A DNA stretch of 64,000 nucleotides, taken from positions 1 through 64,000 of the forward strand of contig NZ_CP135033.1 in NCBI RefSeq assembly GCF_039394605.1, given 5' to 3'. The notes beneath the pieces were generated by a model that saw only the letters and a program-made list of their open reading frames with translations, searched no databases and had not been told where the DNA came from. The stretch is from Buchnera aphidicola (Kurisakia onigurumii). GTDB lineage: Bacteria; Pseudomonadota; Gammaproteobacteria; Enterobacterales; Enterobacteriaceae. The position numbers were made by a program, and so were the translations under genes. Shown here one piece after another: positions 35,797-47,002 of the stretch (position 1 is its first letter; each line of letters starts with the position of its first letter).

Positions 35797-38700
35797 TTAT
35801 TCGTTTTCTAATTCAATATTTATTGCAAGAGATCGTATCTCTTTTAATAAAACATTAAATGATTCAGGCATTCCAGGTTCCATATGATAATTACCATCTA
35901 CAATATTTTTATACATCTTTGTTCTTCCACTAACATCATCTGATTTGACAGTTAACATTTCTTGTAATGTATAAGAAGCTCCATAAGCTTCTAATGCCCA
36001 TACTTCCATTTCTCCAAATCTCTGTCCTCCAAATTGAGCTTTCCCTCCTAAAGGTTGTTGCGTAATTAAACTATATGAACCTGTAGATCTAGCATGCATT
36101 TTATCATCTACTAAATGATTTAATTTAAGCATATACATATATCCTACAGTAACAGGTCTTTCAAATTTTTCTCCTGTTCTTCCATCAAATAAATCAATTT
36201 GTCCAGAAGTAGGTAAACCGGTTAATTTTAAAAAATCTTTAATTTCACTTTCTTGAGCTCCATCAAATACTGGTGTAGATATTGGCATTCCGCTCTTTAA
36301 ATTTTCAGCTAATTGTATAATTTCTGTATCTGAAAATTTTGAAATATCTACTTTCTGACATATATTATTTCCAATATTGTAAGCTTTTTCTATAAAAGAT
36401 CGAATATCATGTATTTTATTAACATTTTTTAATAATTTTTGTATTTTTTCTCCAATTCCTTTTGCAGCCATACCTAAATGTGTTTCTAATATTTGACCGA
36501 TATTCATCCGTGAAGGAACTCCTAAAGGATTTAAAACAATATCAACAGGATTTCCTTGATTATCATAAGGCATATCTTCTACTGGATTAATTTTTGATAC
36601 TACTCCTTTATTACCATGCCTTCCAGCCATTTTATCTCCTGGTTGAACATAACGTTTGACTGCAAGATACACTTTTACGATCTTTAAAACTCCTGGAGCA
36701 AGATCATCACCTTGAGTAATTTTCTTTTTTTGTATTTCTATTTTTTTTTTAAAATTTTTTTTTAAAATATTATACTGATGATTTAATTGTTTAATTTTTT
36801 TGATTTTAATTTTATTTTTTATTTTTATATTAACCCATTTATCACAAGAAATATTATTAATTTTTTCTATAGAAATATTTTCAGATAATAATATTTCTTT
36901 CATTCTATAAAAAAGACTTAATTCAAATATTTTTAATTCTTCTGTTAAATCTTTTTTTATTTTTTTCAGTTGCATTTTTTCAATTTCTAATGCTCTTTTA
37001 TCTTTTTTAATACCATCTCTTGTAAATATTTGAACATCAATAACAGTTCCAGAAACTCCATTTGGAACTCGTAATGAAGAATCTTTGACATCAGAAGCTT
37101 TTTCACCAAAAATAGCTCTTAAAAGTTTTTCTTCAGGTGTTAATTGAGTTTCTCCTTTAGGAGTTACTTTTCCTATTAATATATCACCTCCAGAAACTTC
37201 AGCTCCAATATACACAATGCCTGATTCATCCAATTTAGATAAAGCAGATTCTCCTATATTAGGTATATCAGAAGTAATTTCTTCGGATCCTAATTTTGTA
37301 TCACGAGAAATACATGATAATTCTTGTATATGTATAGTAGTAAATCTATCTTCTTGAACTACTTTTTCAGAAATAAGTATTGAATCTTCGAAATTGTATC
37401 CATTCCAAGGCATAAAAGCTACTCGCATATTTTGACCTAAAGCTAATTCTCCTAAATCAGTCGCTGGTCCATCCGCTATTACATCACCTTTATTTACTTC
37501 GTCATTTAAAATAACGCATGGATTTTGATTAATACAAGTATTTTGATTTGATCTAGTATATTTAGTTAAGTTATAAATATCAATTCCAGATTCTCCAGAA
37601 CTAGTTTCTGTTTCATGAACTTTAATAACTATTCTAGAAGCATCTACAAATTGAATTATTCCACTTCTTTGTGCAATTACCGTAACACCAGAATCAATTG
37701 CTACAGAACGTTCCATTCCTGTTCCAACCAATGGTTTTTCAGTTTTTAATGTAGGAACAGCTTGTCTTTGCATATTTGCACCCATTAAAGCTCTATTTGC
37801 ATCATCATGCTCAAGAAAAGGAATAAGAGAAGCCCCAACGGATACTATTTGCTGTGTTGATACATCCATATAATTAACTTTATATTTTCCAAATAAACCT
37901 GATTCTCCTTTATGTCTGCAGGTAATTAATTCATCTAATAAAAATCCTTCATGAGATAAATTAGTATTAGCTTGAGCTATAATATAACTACCTTCTTCTA
38001 TAGCAGAAAGATAATTTATCTCTTTAGTCACTATTCCATTCTTTACTTTACGATATGGAGTTTCCAAAAATCCAAATTTATTAGTTCGCGCATAAACAGA
38101 TAATGAATTGATTAATCCAATATTTGGTCCTTCAGGAGTTTCTATAGGACATACTCTTCCATAATGTGTTGGATGTACATCTCGAACTTCAAAACCAGCT
38201 CTTTCTCTGGTTAAACCTCCAACTCCTAAAGCAGAAATACGACGTTTATGTGTAATCTCTGATAAAGGATTATTTTGATCCATAAATTGAGATAATTGAC
38301 TAGAATTAAAAAACTCTTTAATAGATGCGGATATCGGTTTAGCATTGATAACATCTTGAGGTATTAAGCTATCAATATCTCCAATAGATAATCGTTCTTT
38401 TACTGCTCGTTCTACACGAATCAATCCTATTCTAAACTGATTTTCAGTCATTTCTCCTACTGACCTAACTCTTCTATTACCTAAATGATCTATATCATCT
38501 ACATCTCCTTTTCCATTACGTATATCAATTAATTTTTTAATAACATTGATAATATCTTTTTTATGTAAAACTCCTGTATTACCACAATTATATTGATTTA
38601 ATGATCGATTAAATTTCATTCTACCAACAGGTGATAAATCATATCTTTCTTCATGAAAAAATAAATTTTCAAAAAGATTTTCTGATGCTTCTTTTGTAGG

Positions 38701-39825
38701 AGGTTCTCCAGGTCTCATCATTCTATAAATTTCTATCAAAGCTGTTGTTTTATCAATAGTAGAATCTATTTTTAAAGTTTCTGATATATAAGAACCTTGA
38801 TCTATTGTATTAGTAAATATAGTTTCAATACTAGAAAATCCGCATGATATAATTTTTTGTATTGATTCAATTGATAATGCTGTATTAGAAGATACTATTA
38901 ATTTGTTTGTATTAGGATCGAAATAATTTTTTGATACAACTTTATTAATTAAAAATTCAATTGGAACAATAATTTTTTTTATTTTATGTAATTTAATTTT
39001 TTGAATATTTTTATTAGTAATACGTGATCCTTTTTTTATATATATTATATTATTTGATTTAATATCGAATAATGCTGTTTCACCCTTAAATCTATCAGGA
39101 ATAAAATCCATTTCAAATTCATTATTAAAAATATTAAATATTGTTTTTTCAAAAAAAATGTTTAATATTTCTTCATTATTATAATTTAAAGCTCTCAATA
39201 TTACTGTAACTGGTAGTTTTCTTCTTCGATCAATTCGTACAAATACATGATCTTTGGGATCAAACTCAAAATCTAACCAAGAACCTCTATAAGGAATAAC
39301 ACGTGCATTATATAATATCTTTCCAGAAGAATGTGTTTTTCCTTTATCACTATCAAAAAAAACTCCCGGACTTCTATGTAACTGTGATACTACAACTCTT
39401 TCAGTTCCATTAATAATAAATGTTCCATTTTTAGTCATTAATGGAATTTCACCCATATACACTTCTTGCTCTTTAATATCCTTAACAATTAATTCAGAAT
39501 TTTCTCGTTCATAAATAATTAATCTTAATGTAACACGTAAAGGAGCTGAATAAGTCATTCCTCGTATTTGACATTCTTGTACTTCAAATATTGTTGTCCC
39601 TAACCTGTAGTTAACATATTGTAATTCAGCATTTTCACTATAACTTTTGATTGGAAATATAGATTTAAAAGATGATTCTAAACCACTTACATCTTTATCA
39701 TCTTTTATAATAAATTTTTTATAAGAATCAAGTTGAATGGAAAGTAGGTAAGGAATTTCTAATACTTGTACTCTTTTTCCAAAATCTTTACGTATTCTTT
39801 TTTTTTCTGTATAAGAGTAAACCAT
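35797..39825 (-). CDS. rpoB: DNA-directed RNA polymerase subunit beta
   Basis: Second-largest polymerase subunit, forming the other jaw of the active cleft and the rifampicin pocket. 1342 residues, exactly the E. coli length. [26 protein letters not shown] is the rifampicin region; [16 protein letters not shown] and the C-terminal [18 protein letters not shown] are intact. The dispensable lineage-specific insert (about residues 940-1040) is heavily lysine-enriched, as expected where constraint is weak. Read with rpoC after rplJL and an attenuator-like hairpin. Confidence 0.99.
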   Translation of the reverse strand: MVYSYTEKKRIRKDFGKRVQVLEIPYLLSIQLDSYKKFIIKDDKDVSGLESSFKSIFPIKSYSENAELQYVNYRLGTTIFEVQECQIRGMTYSAPLRVTLRLIIYERENSELIVKDIKEQEVYMGEIPLMTKNGTFIINGTERVVVSQLHRSPGVFFDSDKGKTHSSGKILYNARVIPYRGSWLDFEFDPKDHVFVRIDRRRKLPVTVILRALNYNNEEILNIFFEKTIFNIFNNEFEMDFIPDRFKGETALFDIKSNNIIYIKKGSRITNKNIQKIKLHKIKKIIVPIEFLINKVVSKNYFDPNTNKLIVSSNTALSIESIQKIISCGFSSIETIFTNTIDQGSYISETLKIDSTIDKTTALIEIYRMMRPGEPPTKEASENLFENLFFHEERYDLSPVGRMKFNRSLNQYNCGNTGVLHKKDIINVIKKLIDIRNGKGDVDDIDHLGNRRVRSVGEMTENQFRIGLIRVERAVKERLSIGDIDSLIPQDVINAKPISASIKEFFNSSQLSQFMDQNNPLSEITHKRRISALGVGGLTRERAGFEVRDVHPTHYGRVCPIETPEGPNIGLINSLSVYARTNKFGFLETPYRKVKNGIVTKEINYLSAIEEGSYIIAQANTNLSHEGFLLDELITCRHKGESGLFGKYKVNYMDVSTQQIVSVGASLIPFLEHDDANRALMGANMQRQAVPTLKTEKPLVGTGMERSVAIDSGVTVIAQRSGIIQFVDASRIVIKVHETETSSGESGIDIYNLTKYTRSNQNTCINQNPCVILNDEVNKGDVIADGPATDLGELALGQNMRVAFMPWNGYNFEDSILISEKVVQEDRFTTIHIQELSCISRDTKLGSEEITSDIPNIGESALSKLDESGIVYIGAEVSGGDILIGKVTPKGETQLTPEEKLLRAIFGEKASDVKDSSLRVPNGVSGTVIDVQIFTRDGIKKDKRALEIEKMQLKKIKKDLTEELKIFELSLFYRMKEILLSENISIEKINNISCDKWVNIKIKNKIKIKKIKQLNHQYNILKKNFKKKIEIQKKKITQGDDLAPGVLKIVKVYLAVKRYVQPGDKMAGRHGNKGVVSKINPVEDMPYDNQGNPVDIVLNPLGVPSRMNIGQILETHLGMAAKGIGEKIQKLLKNVNKIHDIRSFIEKAYNIGNNICQKVDISKFSDTEIIQLAENLKSGMPISTPVFDGAQESEIKDFLKLTGLPTSGQIDLFDGRTGEKFERPVTVGYMYMLKLNHLVDDKMHARSTGSYSLITQQPLGGKAQFGGQRFGEMEVWALEAYGASYTLQEMLTVKSDDVSGRTKMYKNIVDGNYHMEPGMPESFNVLLKEIRSLAINIELENE

Positions 39826-40002
39826 AGTTTCCTCATCTATATAATAAGTATATTGACAGTTTATTTGTTTACAAATAAACTTATACCATTATTAATATAT
39901 TTTTTATAAATCATAAAAATTTTTATAGTTTACATGTATTTTAATTATTTTTATTTTTTTTTTTTTAAATTATAAAAAATAAATATTTAATTAATATAAT
40001 AA

Positions 40003-40033
40003 CTGGTGACTTTTTTATATTTAGAGCCACCAG
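40003..40033 (-). promoter_or_regulatory. Attenuator-like hairpin between rplL and rpoB
   Basis: On the minus strand CTGGTGGCT and AGTCACCAG form a 9-bp G+C-containing stem (one G-U pair) around a 13-nt loop, 42 bp after the rplL stop. E. coli has a partial terminator (attenuator) at the same place that lowers rpoBC expression relative to rplJL. No strong T-run follows, in keeping with partial termination. Confidence 0.65.
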
Positions 40034-40075
40034 AACTAATTAATAGGTTAAAAAAATAATTTTATTTATGTAATT

Positions 40076-40447
40076 TTATTTAATATCTACTTCTGCTCCA
40101 GTTTCTTCTAAAATTTTTTTCAAATTCATTGCATCTTCATTATTTATTTTTTCTTTTATAACTACAGGAGCAGATTCTACAAGATCTTTTGCTTCTTTTA
40201 AACCCAAATTAGTTGCACTTCGAACTGCTTTAATTACAGAAATTTTATTAGCACCAATTTTTTTTAATAAAACATCAAATTCTGTTTTTTCTTCTACAGT
40301 TTTTACACTTTGATTGTTTGTTGTATTCATAGACATAGCAGCAGATACATCAAATTTTTTTTCTATTTCAGAAATTAATTCCATGACATTCGAAATCGAC
40401 ATTTTTGATATAGAATTTACAATTTGTTCTTTTGTAAGAATAGACAT
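40076..40447 (-). CDS. rplL: 50S ribosomal protein L7/L12
   Basis: Multicopy stalk protein that recruits translation GTPases. 123 residues (121 in E. coli). The N-terminal dimerisation/L10-binding domain ([31 protein letters not shown]), a hinge that is Asn/Thr/Ser-rich in place of the usual alanines, and the C-terminal domain [21 protein letters not shown] with [10 protein letters not shown] are clear. Lies downstream of rplJ, ahead of the attenuator-like hairpin. Confidence 0.98.
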   Translation of the reverse strand: MSILTKEQIVNSISKMSISNVMELISEIEKKFDVSAAMSMNTTNNQSVKTVEEKTEFDVLLKKIGANKISVIKAVRSATNLGLKEAKDLVESAPVVIKEKINNEDAMNLKKILEETGAEVDIK

Positions 40448-40521
40448 GATTATATTTCCTAGAAGTAATCCATAAAAATTTTATATGAAAAATATTCTAA
40501 TATTTTTGATAAAAAAAATTA

Positions 40522-41016
40522 TTATTTTTTTTTTGTATTCTTTAGAAGAGATAAAACACGAAGTAATTTTCCTATTGAAGCTTCTTGTATTAAAAATATA
40601 AAACGTGATATTGCTTCTTTATAAGTAGGCATTACAGCAAGATTATCTATTTCTATCATTGAAAGAATTTTTCCTTCAAAAACAGCATTATTTATTTTTA
40701 TACCATTATTATTTTTTTCAAATTTTTTTAATATTCTTACTGCACTTCCCGGATGATCTAAAGAAAAAGCAGTTAAAATAGGTCCTGTAATTTTTTTTTT
40801 TATACATTCAAAAGATGTTTTAGATAATGATCTTTTTAATAAAGTATTACGTACTACATGAATATTTACTTTATTTTCTCTTGCTTCCTTGCGTAAATTA
40901 TTAATTGTATTAACTGAAGCTCCTTTAATTATTACAGTAGTTAAAGATAAAGCAGAATTAGCTATAAGATTAATTTTAGATATAATTTTTTCTTTATCTT
41001 GTTTTTTTAATATCAT
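40522..41016 (-). CDS. rplJ: 50S ribosomal protein L10
   Basis: Base of the L7/L12 stalk. 164 residues (165 in E. coli). VVRNTLLKRSL, GPILTAFSLDHPG and PTYKEAISRFIFLIQEASIGKLLR are recognisable family blocks; the C-terminal helices bind L12 dimers. In E. coli L10-L12 represses its own translation via a leader RNA. The 275-bp gap upstream (41017-41291) could hold such a leader, but I could not fold it convincingly by eye and see no gene there. Confidence 0.97.
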   Translation of the reverse strand: MILKKQDKEKIISKINLIANSALSLTTVIIKGASVNTINNLRKEARENKVNIHVVRNTLLKRSLSKTSFECIKKKITGPILTAFSLDHPGSAVRILKKFEKNNNGIKINNAVFEGKILSMIEIDNLAVMPTYKEAISRFIFLIQEASIGKLLRVLSLLKNTKKK

Positions 41017-41291
41017 ATTTAATAAATTCCTAATTTACACATACATTTATTTTGTAATGAAAATGTTTTATATTCAAAAATATTTAAAAATTAAAAAAAA
41101 AAAAAATAATTTTTTATTAAATTTAAAATATTATTTAAATTAAAATGTAATAATATAAAAAAATAAAAAATAATAAACATTTATTTAATACAAAAATTAT
41201 TTAATACGAAATATTTTTCACGAATATAAAAATTACGATGTGTTTTTTTATTGTAAATTATTTTTATTTTTTCGTAAAGACAAAAAATATC

Positions 41292-42002
41292 TTATTTCTT
41301 GACAGAATTTAAACTATCTTGATCTAATATTATAGATATACCCATAGTTGAAGAAAAAATAATTTTTTTTAAAAAAATTCCTTTTGATTTACTAGGTTTA
41401 TTTTTTCGTACAGAATCAATTAAAGCATATAAATTTTCTTGAATTTGTTTAATTGAAAATTTAGATTTTCCGATAGAACAATTTAATATTCCATTTTTAT
41501 CATTTTTATATTGAATTAATCCACATTTTGCATTTTTTACTGCTTTATAAATATTTTTGGTAACAGTTCCTAATTTAGGATTAGGCATAATTCCACGTGG
41601 TCCTAAAAAGGATCCTAATGTACTTACTATTTTCATAGATTCAGGAGTAGCTATAATAACATCAAATATTTTTTTTTCTTTTTTAATCTTATTAGCTAAA
41701 TCTTCTAACCCAATTGCATCTGCCTCTGCATTTTTAGCTTCTTCAATTTGTAAGATATCTCCAGTAAAAACTGCAACAGATATTTTTCTTCCTAAACCAT
41801 GCGGTAATGTTATGGAACCTCTAACATTCTGATCAGATTTTTTGGGATCAATTCCTAAATGTAAAGATACATCAAAACTTTCATCAAATTTTGCAGTAGA
41901 TGTTTTTTTTATAATGCTAATTGCTTCTAATAATGTATATTGTTTATTATATTTATGTTCTTTATGTAATTGTTTTATTCTTTTACTATTATTTTTTTTC
42001 AT
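41292..42002 (-). CDS. rplA: 50S ribosomal protein L1
   Basis: Forms the mobile L1 stalk at the ribosomal E site and, in E. coli, represses the L11 operon. 236 residues (234 in E. coli). [14 protein letters not shown], the signature [17 protein letters not shown] and [15 protein letters not shown] are intact. The ATG at 42002 lies inside the end of rplK, a 14-bp overlap; no other start fits the family N-terminus. Translational coupling to rplK is likely. Confidence 0.98.
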   Translation of the reverse strand: MKKNNSKRIKQLHKEHKYNKQYTLLEAISIIKKTSTAKFDESFDVSLHLGIDPKKSDQNVRGSITLPHGLGRKISVAVFTGDILQIEEAKNAEADAIGLEDLANKIKKEKKIFDVIIATPESMKIVSTLGSFLGPRGIMPNPKLGTVTKNIYKAVKNAKCGLIQYKNDKNGILNCSIGKSKFSIKQIQENLYALIDSVRKNKPSKSKGIFLKKIIFSSTMGISIILDQDSLNSVKK

Positions 42003-42435
42003 TATTCATATTCTCGATTTCTATCCCCATGGATCTTGCAGTACCTTTTATAGAAGAAATTATTTTTTTTAAGTTAGATCCTGTCATATCTGCTAATTTA
42101 ATTTTTGCTATTTCCTGTAATTGCTTTTGTGTTACTGTTCCTATTTTTTTTTCTTTCGCATGACTAGATCCAGATTTTACATTAATTGCTTTTTTCAACA
42201 ATATTGAAGCAGGAGTTGTTTTAGTAATAAATGTAAAACTTTTATCAGCATACACAGTAATAATAGTTGGAACAGGTAAACCTTTTTCTATATTTTTAGT
42301 ATGTAAATTAAATTGTTTACAAAAATCCATAATATTCAAACCTTTCTGTCCTAAAGCCGGTCCTATAGGAGGACTAGGATTTGCATTTCCTGCGGATACC
42401 TGTAATTTAATAAAACCTGTTATTTTTTTTTTCAT
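41989..42435 (-). CDS. rplK: 50S ribosomal protein L11
   Basis: Binds the GTPase-associated centre of 23S rRNA. 148 residues (142 in E. coli). [29 protein letters not shown], the proline-rich linker region and the C-terminal [24 protein letters not shown] are intact. Six extra residues (ending NNEKK) extend past the usual end into the rplA start, as if the original stop was lost and the next one used. Confidence 0.98.
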   Translation of the reverse strand: MKKKITGFIKLQVSAGNANPSPPIGPALGQKGLNIMDFCKQFNLHTKNIEKGLPVPTIITVYADKSFTFITKTTPASILLKKAINVKSGSSHAKEKKIGTVTQKQLQEIAKIKLADMTGSNLKKIISSIKGTARSMGIEIENMNNEKK

Positions 42436-42475
42436 ATTTTTTCCTAATATATTAATCTGTTAATAAAAAATTTTA

Positions 42476-43015
42476 TTAATTTTTTTCTACTTGTGAAAAA
42501 TCTAATTCTACAGGAGTAGAACGTCCAAATATAGAAACAGAAACAGTTAACCTGTTTTTTTCATAATCAATAGATTCTACTACTCCGTGAAAATCTGAAA
42601 AAGGACCATCGTTAACACGAACTACTTCCCCAGGATCAAATAAGGTTTTTGGTCTTGGTTTATTTTCTGATTTTTTCAACCTATTCATAATATCATTTAC
42701 TTCTTTCTCACTTAAAGGAGAAGGTTTATCAGATGTACCTCCTATAAAACTCATTACATGTGGTATATTTCGAATTAAATGCCAATTTTCATTATTCATA
42801 ATCATATTTATCAAAATATAACCTGGAAAAAATTTTTGTTCACTTTTTTTTCTTTGTCCTTTTTTAATTTCAATTACTTCTTCAGCTGGTACCATGACTT
42901 CACCAAAAATTTCTTCCATATTATTTTTTTTTATATATTCTCGTATTGATTCAGCAATACGACTTTCAAAACCAGAAAATGCTTGTAATACATACCATTT
43001 TTTTTTTTTTACCAT
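42476..43015 (-). CDS. nusG: Transcription termination/antitermination factor NusG
   Basis: Binds RNA polymerase clamp helices, aids Rho and couples transcription to translation. 179 residues (181 in E. coli). NGN domain [36 protein letters not shown], and KOW domain [21 protein letters not shown] are intact. The reading frame enters a run of 13 adenines (13 T at 42998-43010 on the plus strand) just after ATGGT, encoding four lysines. Downstream of secE by 5 bp, as in E. coli. Confidence 0.98.
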   Translation of the reverse strand: MVKKKKWYVLQAFSGFESRIAESIREYIKKNNMEEIFGEVMVPAEEVIEIKKGQRKKSEQKFFPGYILINMIMNNENWHLIRNIPHVMSFIGGTSDKPSPLSEKEVNDIMNRLKKSENKPRPKTLFDPGEVVRVNDGPFSDFHGVVESIDYEKNRLTVSVSIFGRSTPVELDFSQVEKN

Positions 43016-43020
43016 ATATT

Positions 43021-43398
43021 TTATATCCTTAGTTTTATTATATAAGATATAATATTAAATATTATACGATCTAATATCCATAGTATCATTGAAGCAATAA
43101 TTATCATAAAAATTACTACTATAGTAGTTTGAAAAGTATATTTATGATTAGGAAAAACAACTTTTTTACTTTCGTATTTTATTTCTTGCAAAAAACTTAA
43201 AAATCTTATTCCTAAATTTGTTAAAGAAAATATATAAACTATAAAAATAATCAAAATAATATTGCACATATTTCTATATAAATTATTTTTTATATAAAAA
43301 TAAGAAAAAAAAGTTAACGCTATTAAATAAATAATGTAATTTTTTTTATTGAAAAAAAAATCAAAATATTTTTTTTTAAATTTATTTTTTTTCTTCAT
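43021..43398 (-). CDS. secE: Protein translocase subunit SecE
   Basis: Essential clamp subunit of the SecYEG channel. 125 residues (127 in E. coli). Two N-terminal hydrophobic segments are followed by the conserved cytoplasmic helix [23 protein letters not shown] (usual core WP is FP here) and the third, essential membrane span. Sequence is diverged and Lys/Ile/Phe-rich, but length, topology and its place directly before nusG make the call secure. First protein gene of the long operon running to rpoC. Confidence 0.95.
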   Translation of the reverse strand: MKKKNKFKKKYFDFFFNKKNYIIYLIALTFFSYFYIKNNLYRNMCNIILIIFIVYIFSLTNLGIRFLSFLQEIKYESKKVVFPNHKYTFQTTIVVIFMIIIASMILWILDRIIFNIISYIIKLRI

Positions 43399-43809
43399 AT
43401 TTTTCTCTTTAAAATTTTTATACAGATTTAAAAATTTTTATATACATAAATTAAATATACAAAAAATAAAAAATGGTATTATATTTTTATATTTTATATA
43501 ATATTTAATTGAATATTTCAAAAATAAGTATTTTTTTTAAATTAAAAATATTATTTTAACATTTGTAAAAAATAATATTTTAAAAAAATTTTAAATAAAT
43601 TATTTTTAATAATGAGTATTATTATTTCAATCATATATTATATATTATAATAATAAATTTAGGAAATATTACGAAATGAACATTTAATGAAAATAATATT
43701 AATTATATATTTACATAGTAATAAATATTTTTTTTATAAATGTCGAATATACAAGGATTGTATTAGAATTGATCTAAAAAATTAAAAATTTTTATATAAA
43801 TATTTTATT
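43399..43809 (-). other. Spacer between tRNA-Thr(GGT) and secE (tufB site)
   Basis: About 410 bp of almost pure A+T. In E. coli tufB stands here between thrT and secE. I see no surviving EF-Tu motif on either strand, so tufB is deleted rather than recognisably decayed. The only supported element is the candidate promoter at 43493-43521. Confidence 0.6.
43493..43521 (-). promoter_or_regulatory. Candidate sigma-70 promoter for secE-nusG-rplKAJL-rpoBC
   Basis: Minus strand: TTGAAA (43521-43516), exactly 17 bp, TATAAA (43498-43493), about 95 bp before secE. Spacing is ideal, but A+T richness lowers the weight. With tufB gone, the operon needs either this promoter or read-through from the tRNA cluster. 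Confidence 0.4.
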
Positions 43810-43883
43810 TGCTGATACCCAGATTTGAACTGGGGACCTCACCCTTACCAAGGGTGTGCTCTAACCTTCTGAGCCATATCAGC
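43810..43883 (-). tRNA. thrT: tRNA-Thr (GGT)
   Basis: Minus strand: acceptor GCTGATA/TATCAGC, anticodon loop TTGGTAA in a CACCC/GGGTG stem, 74 nt with one extra D-loop base relative to E. coli. Fourth of the thrU-tyrU-glyT-thrT cluster, kept in E. coli order. CCA is not encoded (discriminator A then AAT). Confidence 0.97.
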
Positions 43884-43944
43884 TTTATTTAATAAATATT
43901 AATAATATTATAAAATTTTATTTATTAAATACAATTAATTTTTT

Positions 43945-44016
43945 AGCGGACAGCGGGAATCGAACCCGCATTATTAGCTTGGAAGGCTAAAGTAATAACC
44001 ATTATACGATGTCCGC
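43945..44016 (-). tRNA. glyT: tRNA-Gly (TCC)
   Basis: Minus strand: acceptor GCGGACA/TGTCCGC, anticodon loop CTTCCAA with TCC, T-arm GGTTCGATTCC, discriminator T, 72 nt, very close to E. coli glyT. CCA is not encoded (AAAA follows). Confidence 0.97.
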
Positions 44017-44043
44017 GTAAAAAAAATAAATCGTATAATTTTT

Positions 44044-44125
44044 TGGTGGGAGAAGGATTCGAACCTTCGAAGTCAATGACGGCAGATTTACAGTCTGCTC
44101 CCTTTAGCCACTCGGGAATCCCACC
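44044..44125 (-). tRNA. tyrU: tRNA-Tyr (GTA)
   Basis: Minus strand: acceptor GGTGGGA/TCCCACC, anticodon loop CTGTAAA with GTA, and the long variable arm expected of a class II tRNA; 82 nt, closely matching E. coli tyrU. CCA is not encoded (AAAA follows). Confidence 0.97.
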
Positions 44126-44147
44126 ATATATTTTTATATTGAATTTT

Positions 44148-44220
<73 letters not shown>

Positions 44221-44272
44221 ATTTATTTTTTTTAAATTTACATTATATATATTTAAAATTTTATTTTTTAAG

Positions 44273-44301
44273 ATTATACTATATTTTATATTTTTTCAAG
44301 A
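44273..44301 (-). promoter_or_regulatory. Candidate promoter of the four-tRNA cluster
   Basis: Minus strand: a perfect TATAAT (44278-44273) with TTGAAA 15 bp or TCTTGA 17 bp upstream (44301-44294), 53 bp before tRNA-Thr(TGT). Position and the exact -10 box fit a stable-RNA promoter; no G+C-rich discriminator is seen. Confidence 0.5.
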
Positions 44302-44741
44302 AAAGTTTAATACTTTATTTAAAATGATTTATTTTTTTTAGAATTAAAAATCACAAAAATAAAAATTATCACAATATTTTAAATAATATTTTATTTTTCA
44401 TAAAAAATAATTTTAAAAAAATATTTATTTATATGAAAGTAAAAAATAATTAAAATCATAAAATATATTAAATTTCAAAATAATAAAATTATATTTTTTA
44501 ATTTTACATACTATTTTTATATATTCATTTCATTTCAATATAATTTAATAAATAAATAAATTAAAAATTTAATTAACATATTTATCAAAATAACAAAAAT
44601 AATATGCATATACATTATTTAATAATAGTATTTTCAAAATTTTTTTAAGCTAATTTTTATAAATAAATAAAATTTTTATTTAAAATATAAAAATATATAA
44701 TCTATAAAATAATTATCTAATATAAATTAAGGAAAATTTTT
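44302..44741. other. Spacer between the tRNA cluster and metF
   Basis: About 440 bp of very A+T-rich sequence with no open frame or motif I can assign on either strand. In E. coli coaA, birA and murB lie beyond thrU; I looked for MurB motifs on the minus strand and found none. It must hold the metF promoter. Confidence 0.55.
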
Positions 44742-45608
44742 GTGATTAAAAATAATATAATAAAATTAAAAAAACCGATTGATAAAAAAAAAATTCATTT
44801 TTCTTTTGAATTTTTTCCTCCTAAAGATAAAAAAGATGATTTTCAATTAAATAACACTGCTTTCCAATTGTCACAATTAAAACCTAATTTTTTTTCTGTC
44901 ACACATGGTGCTAATAACGGAGAAACAAATAGAACTTACAATGTAGTTAAAACATTACAAACAAATACTAAAATAATCACAGCTGCTCATTTAACATGTA
45001 TTAACTATTCCAAAAATACATTAAAAAAAATAGCAAGAAAATATTGGAAAAATGGTATTACTAGAATTGTTGCATTACGAGGCGATATACCTAATAATAA
45101 TATAAAACCCAACATTTATGCATTAAATTTAGTTAAATTATTAAAAAAAATAGCTAACTTTGATATTTCAGTTGCCGCATATCCTGAAGTACATCCAGAA
45201 GCTATTAATGCACAAGAAGATTTAATATATTTAAAAAAAAAAATGGAAGCTGGCGCAAATAGAGCTATTACTCAATTTTTTTTTGATACAAATAAATATT
45301 TAAAATTTAGAGATAAATGTGAAAAAATAGGTATCAAAAAAGAAATTATACCTGGTATATTACCAGTTTCTAATTCTATTCAACTATATAAATTTTCTCA
45401 ATTAACCAATGTACATATTCCTAAATTTATACATAATTTATTTCAAAACCAAAAAAATCCTGAAACTGGAAAAATAACTGGTGCAATTTTAGCTACTGAT
45501 ATGATTAATAAATTAAAAAAAGAAGGAGTACAAAAATTTCATTTTTATACATTAAATAAATCAGACATTATTTATAATATTTGTAAAATTATAAAGTACT
45601 ATGAATAA
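44742..45608 (+). CDS. metF: 5,10-methylenetetrahydrofolate reductase MetF
   Basis: FAD enzyme that makes 5-methyltetrahydrofolate, the methyl donor used by MetE. GTG start with AAGGAAAA upstream; 288 residues (296 in E. coli). SFEFFPP (catalytic Glu at residue 23), HLTCI, YWKNGITRIVALRGD, DISVAAYPEVHPEA and RAITQFFFD are intact, giving the full FAD-binding TIM barrel. It stands alone as a methionine gene, 143 bp before argG. In E. coli metF neighbours metBL and lies next to argECBH across a few genes. Confidence 0.98.
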   Translation: MIKNNIIKLKKPIDKKKIHFSFEFFPPKDKKDDFQLNNTAFQLSQLKPNFFSVTHGANNGETNRTYNVVKTLQTNTKIITAAHLTCINYSKNTLKKIARKYWKNGITRIVALRGDIPNNNIKPNIYALNLVKLLKKIANFDISVAAYPEVHPEAINAQEDLIYLKKKMEAGANRAITQFFFDTNKYLKFRDKCEKIGIKKEIIPGILPVSNSIQLYKFSQLTNVHIPKFIHNLFQNQKNPETGKITGAILATDMINKLKKEGVQKFHFYTLNKSDIIYNICKIIKYYE

Positions 45609-45751
45609 TTTTTTTATAATTAAAAATTAATATATTAAATAAATATATCGAAAAATAATAATTTATAATTAATAAATTTATAATAAATCGATATTTAAAA
45701 AACTTTTTATATAAAAAATATATTAAAAAAAATGGGAAAATAAAAAATAAT

Positions 45752-46945
45752 ATGAAAACTGTAGTATTAGCATATTCTGGAGGTCTAGACACTTCAGTAA
45801 TCATACCTTGGATTAAAGAAAAATATCAATTAGAAGTAATTGCTTTTGTCGCAAACATAGGACAAAAAAATCAAGATTTTTCAAAAGTAAAAGAAAACGC
45901 ATTAAAATCTGGAGCTAAAGAATGTATTGTTGTAGATTTACAAGAAAAATTTGTTAAAAAATATATATATCCTTTACTACAAATAGGATCTATGTATGAA
46001 AATAATTATTTGTTAGGAACAGCAATATCAAGACCTATTATAGCTAAAACACAAACTGAAATAGCTTTAAAAAAAGGAGCCTTTGCATTATGCCATGGAG
46101 CAACAGGAAAAGGAAATGATCAAGTGCGATTTGAAAGTGCATATGCAGCGCTTGCTCCAAATTTACAAATAATTGCACCTTGGAGAATTTGGAACTTTAA
46201 TTCTAGACAAGATTTATTACAATATATTCATAAAAAAAATATCTCAATAGAAGTAACCTTAGAGAAAATGTATAGTAGAGATGAAAATATTTTTCATTTA
46301 TCTACTGAAGGTGGAGTTTTAGAAAATCCATGGAATGCATCTAAACCAGATTGTTGGGAATGGATAAATGAATTAAACAATACACCTGATAAACCTGAAG
46401 AAATAACATTACATATCAATCAAGGAATAATTACTCATATTAATGAAAAAAAAGTATCTATACTTCAATCCTTATCAATATTAAATAAAATAGGTTCCAA
46501 ACATGGAATTGGTCGTATTGATATAGTAGAAAATAGATTAATAGGAATAAAATCTAGAGGTTGTTACGAAACACCAGGTGGAACAATAATATACACAGTT
46601 TTACGAGAATTAGAACAACTAGTATTAGATAAAGAAAGCACAAAATGGAAAAAACAAATTTCGTTAGAAATGGCATACGTAATATATGAAGGACGTTGGT
46701 TTACTCCTATTCGTATTTCATTACAAAATGCAATAAGTATATATAAAAAATTACTGACAGGAATTGTTGTTCTAAATTTATATAAAGGTAATATTATTGT
46801 TTTAAAAAAACAATCATGTAATTCATTATATTCACAAGAATATGCTACTTTTGAAAAAGATAAAATTTATAACCATTCTGACGCTTCAGGATTTATTAAA
46901 TTATTTTCCTTATCATCAAAAATTAGAGCATTATATAAAAAATAA
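45752..46945 (+). CDS. argG: Argininosuccinate synthase
   Basis: Condenses citrulline and aspartate with ATP to argininosuccinate. 397 residues, the common ~400-residue form, shorter than the divergent 447-residue E. coli K-12 enzyme. The PP-loop AYSGGLDTS (residues 7-15), the RPIIAKTQTEIA segment, CHGATGKGNDQVRFE and the C-terminal YEGRWFTP are intact. A GGGA lies 14 bp before the ATG, a poor ribosome site. Followed by argH after 57 bp. argE, argC and argB, which precede argG in other Buchnera as I recall, are not here: only 143 bp separates it from metF. Confidence 0.97.
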   Translation: MKTVVLAYSGGLDTSVIIPWIKEKYQLEVIAFVANIGQKNQDFSKVKENALKSGAKECIVVDLQEKFVKKYIYPLLQIGSMYENNYLLGTAISRPIIAKTQTEIALKKGAFALCHGATGKGNDQVRFESAYAALAPNLQIIAPWRIWNFNSRQDLLQYIHKKNISIEVTLEKMYSRDENIFHLSTEGGVLENPWNASKPDCWEWINELNNTPDKPEEITLHINQGIITHINEKKVSILQSLSILNKIGSKHGIGRIDIVENRLIGIKSRGCYETPGGTIIYTVLRELEQLVLDKESTKWKKQISLEMAYVIYEGRWFTPIRISLQNAISIYKKLLTGIVVLNLYKGNIIVLKKQSCNSLYSQEYATFEKDKIYNHSDASGFIKLFSLSSKIRALYKK

Positions 46946-47002
46946 AAATTTAATTAATATATTAAAAATATTATAATACAAAGAATATTAATAGAGGTTT
47001 TT

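Noticed and set aside
43399-43809. tufB remnant
   Set aside because: No EF-Tu motif remains on either strand; deletion is the simpler reading.
44302-44741. murB remnant on the minus strand
   Set aside because: No MurB motif could be traced in any frame, unlike the clear metR case.
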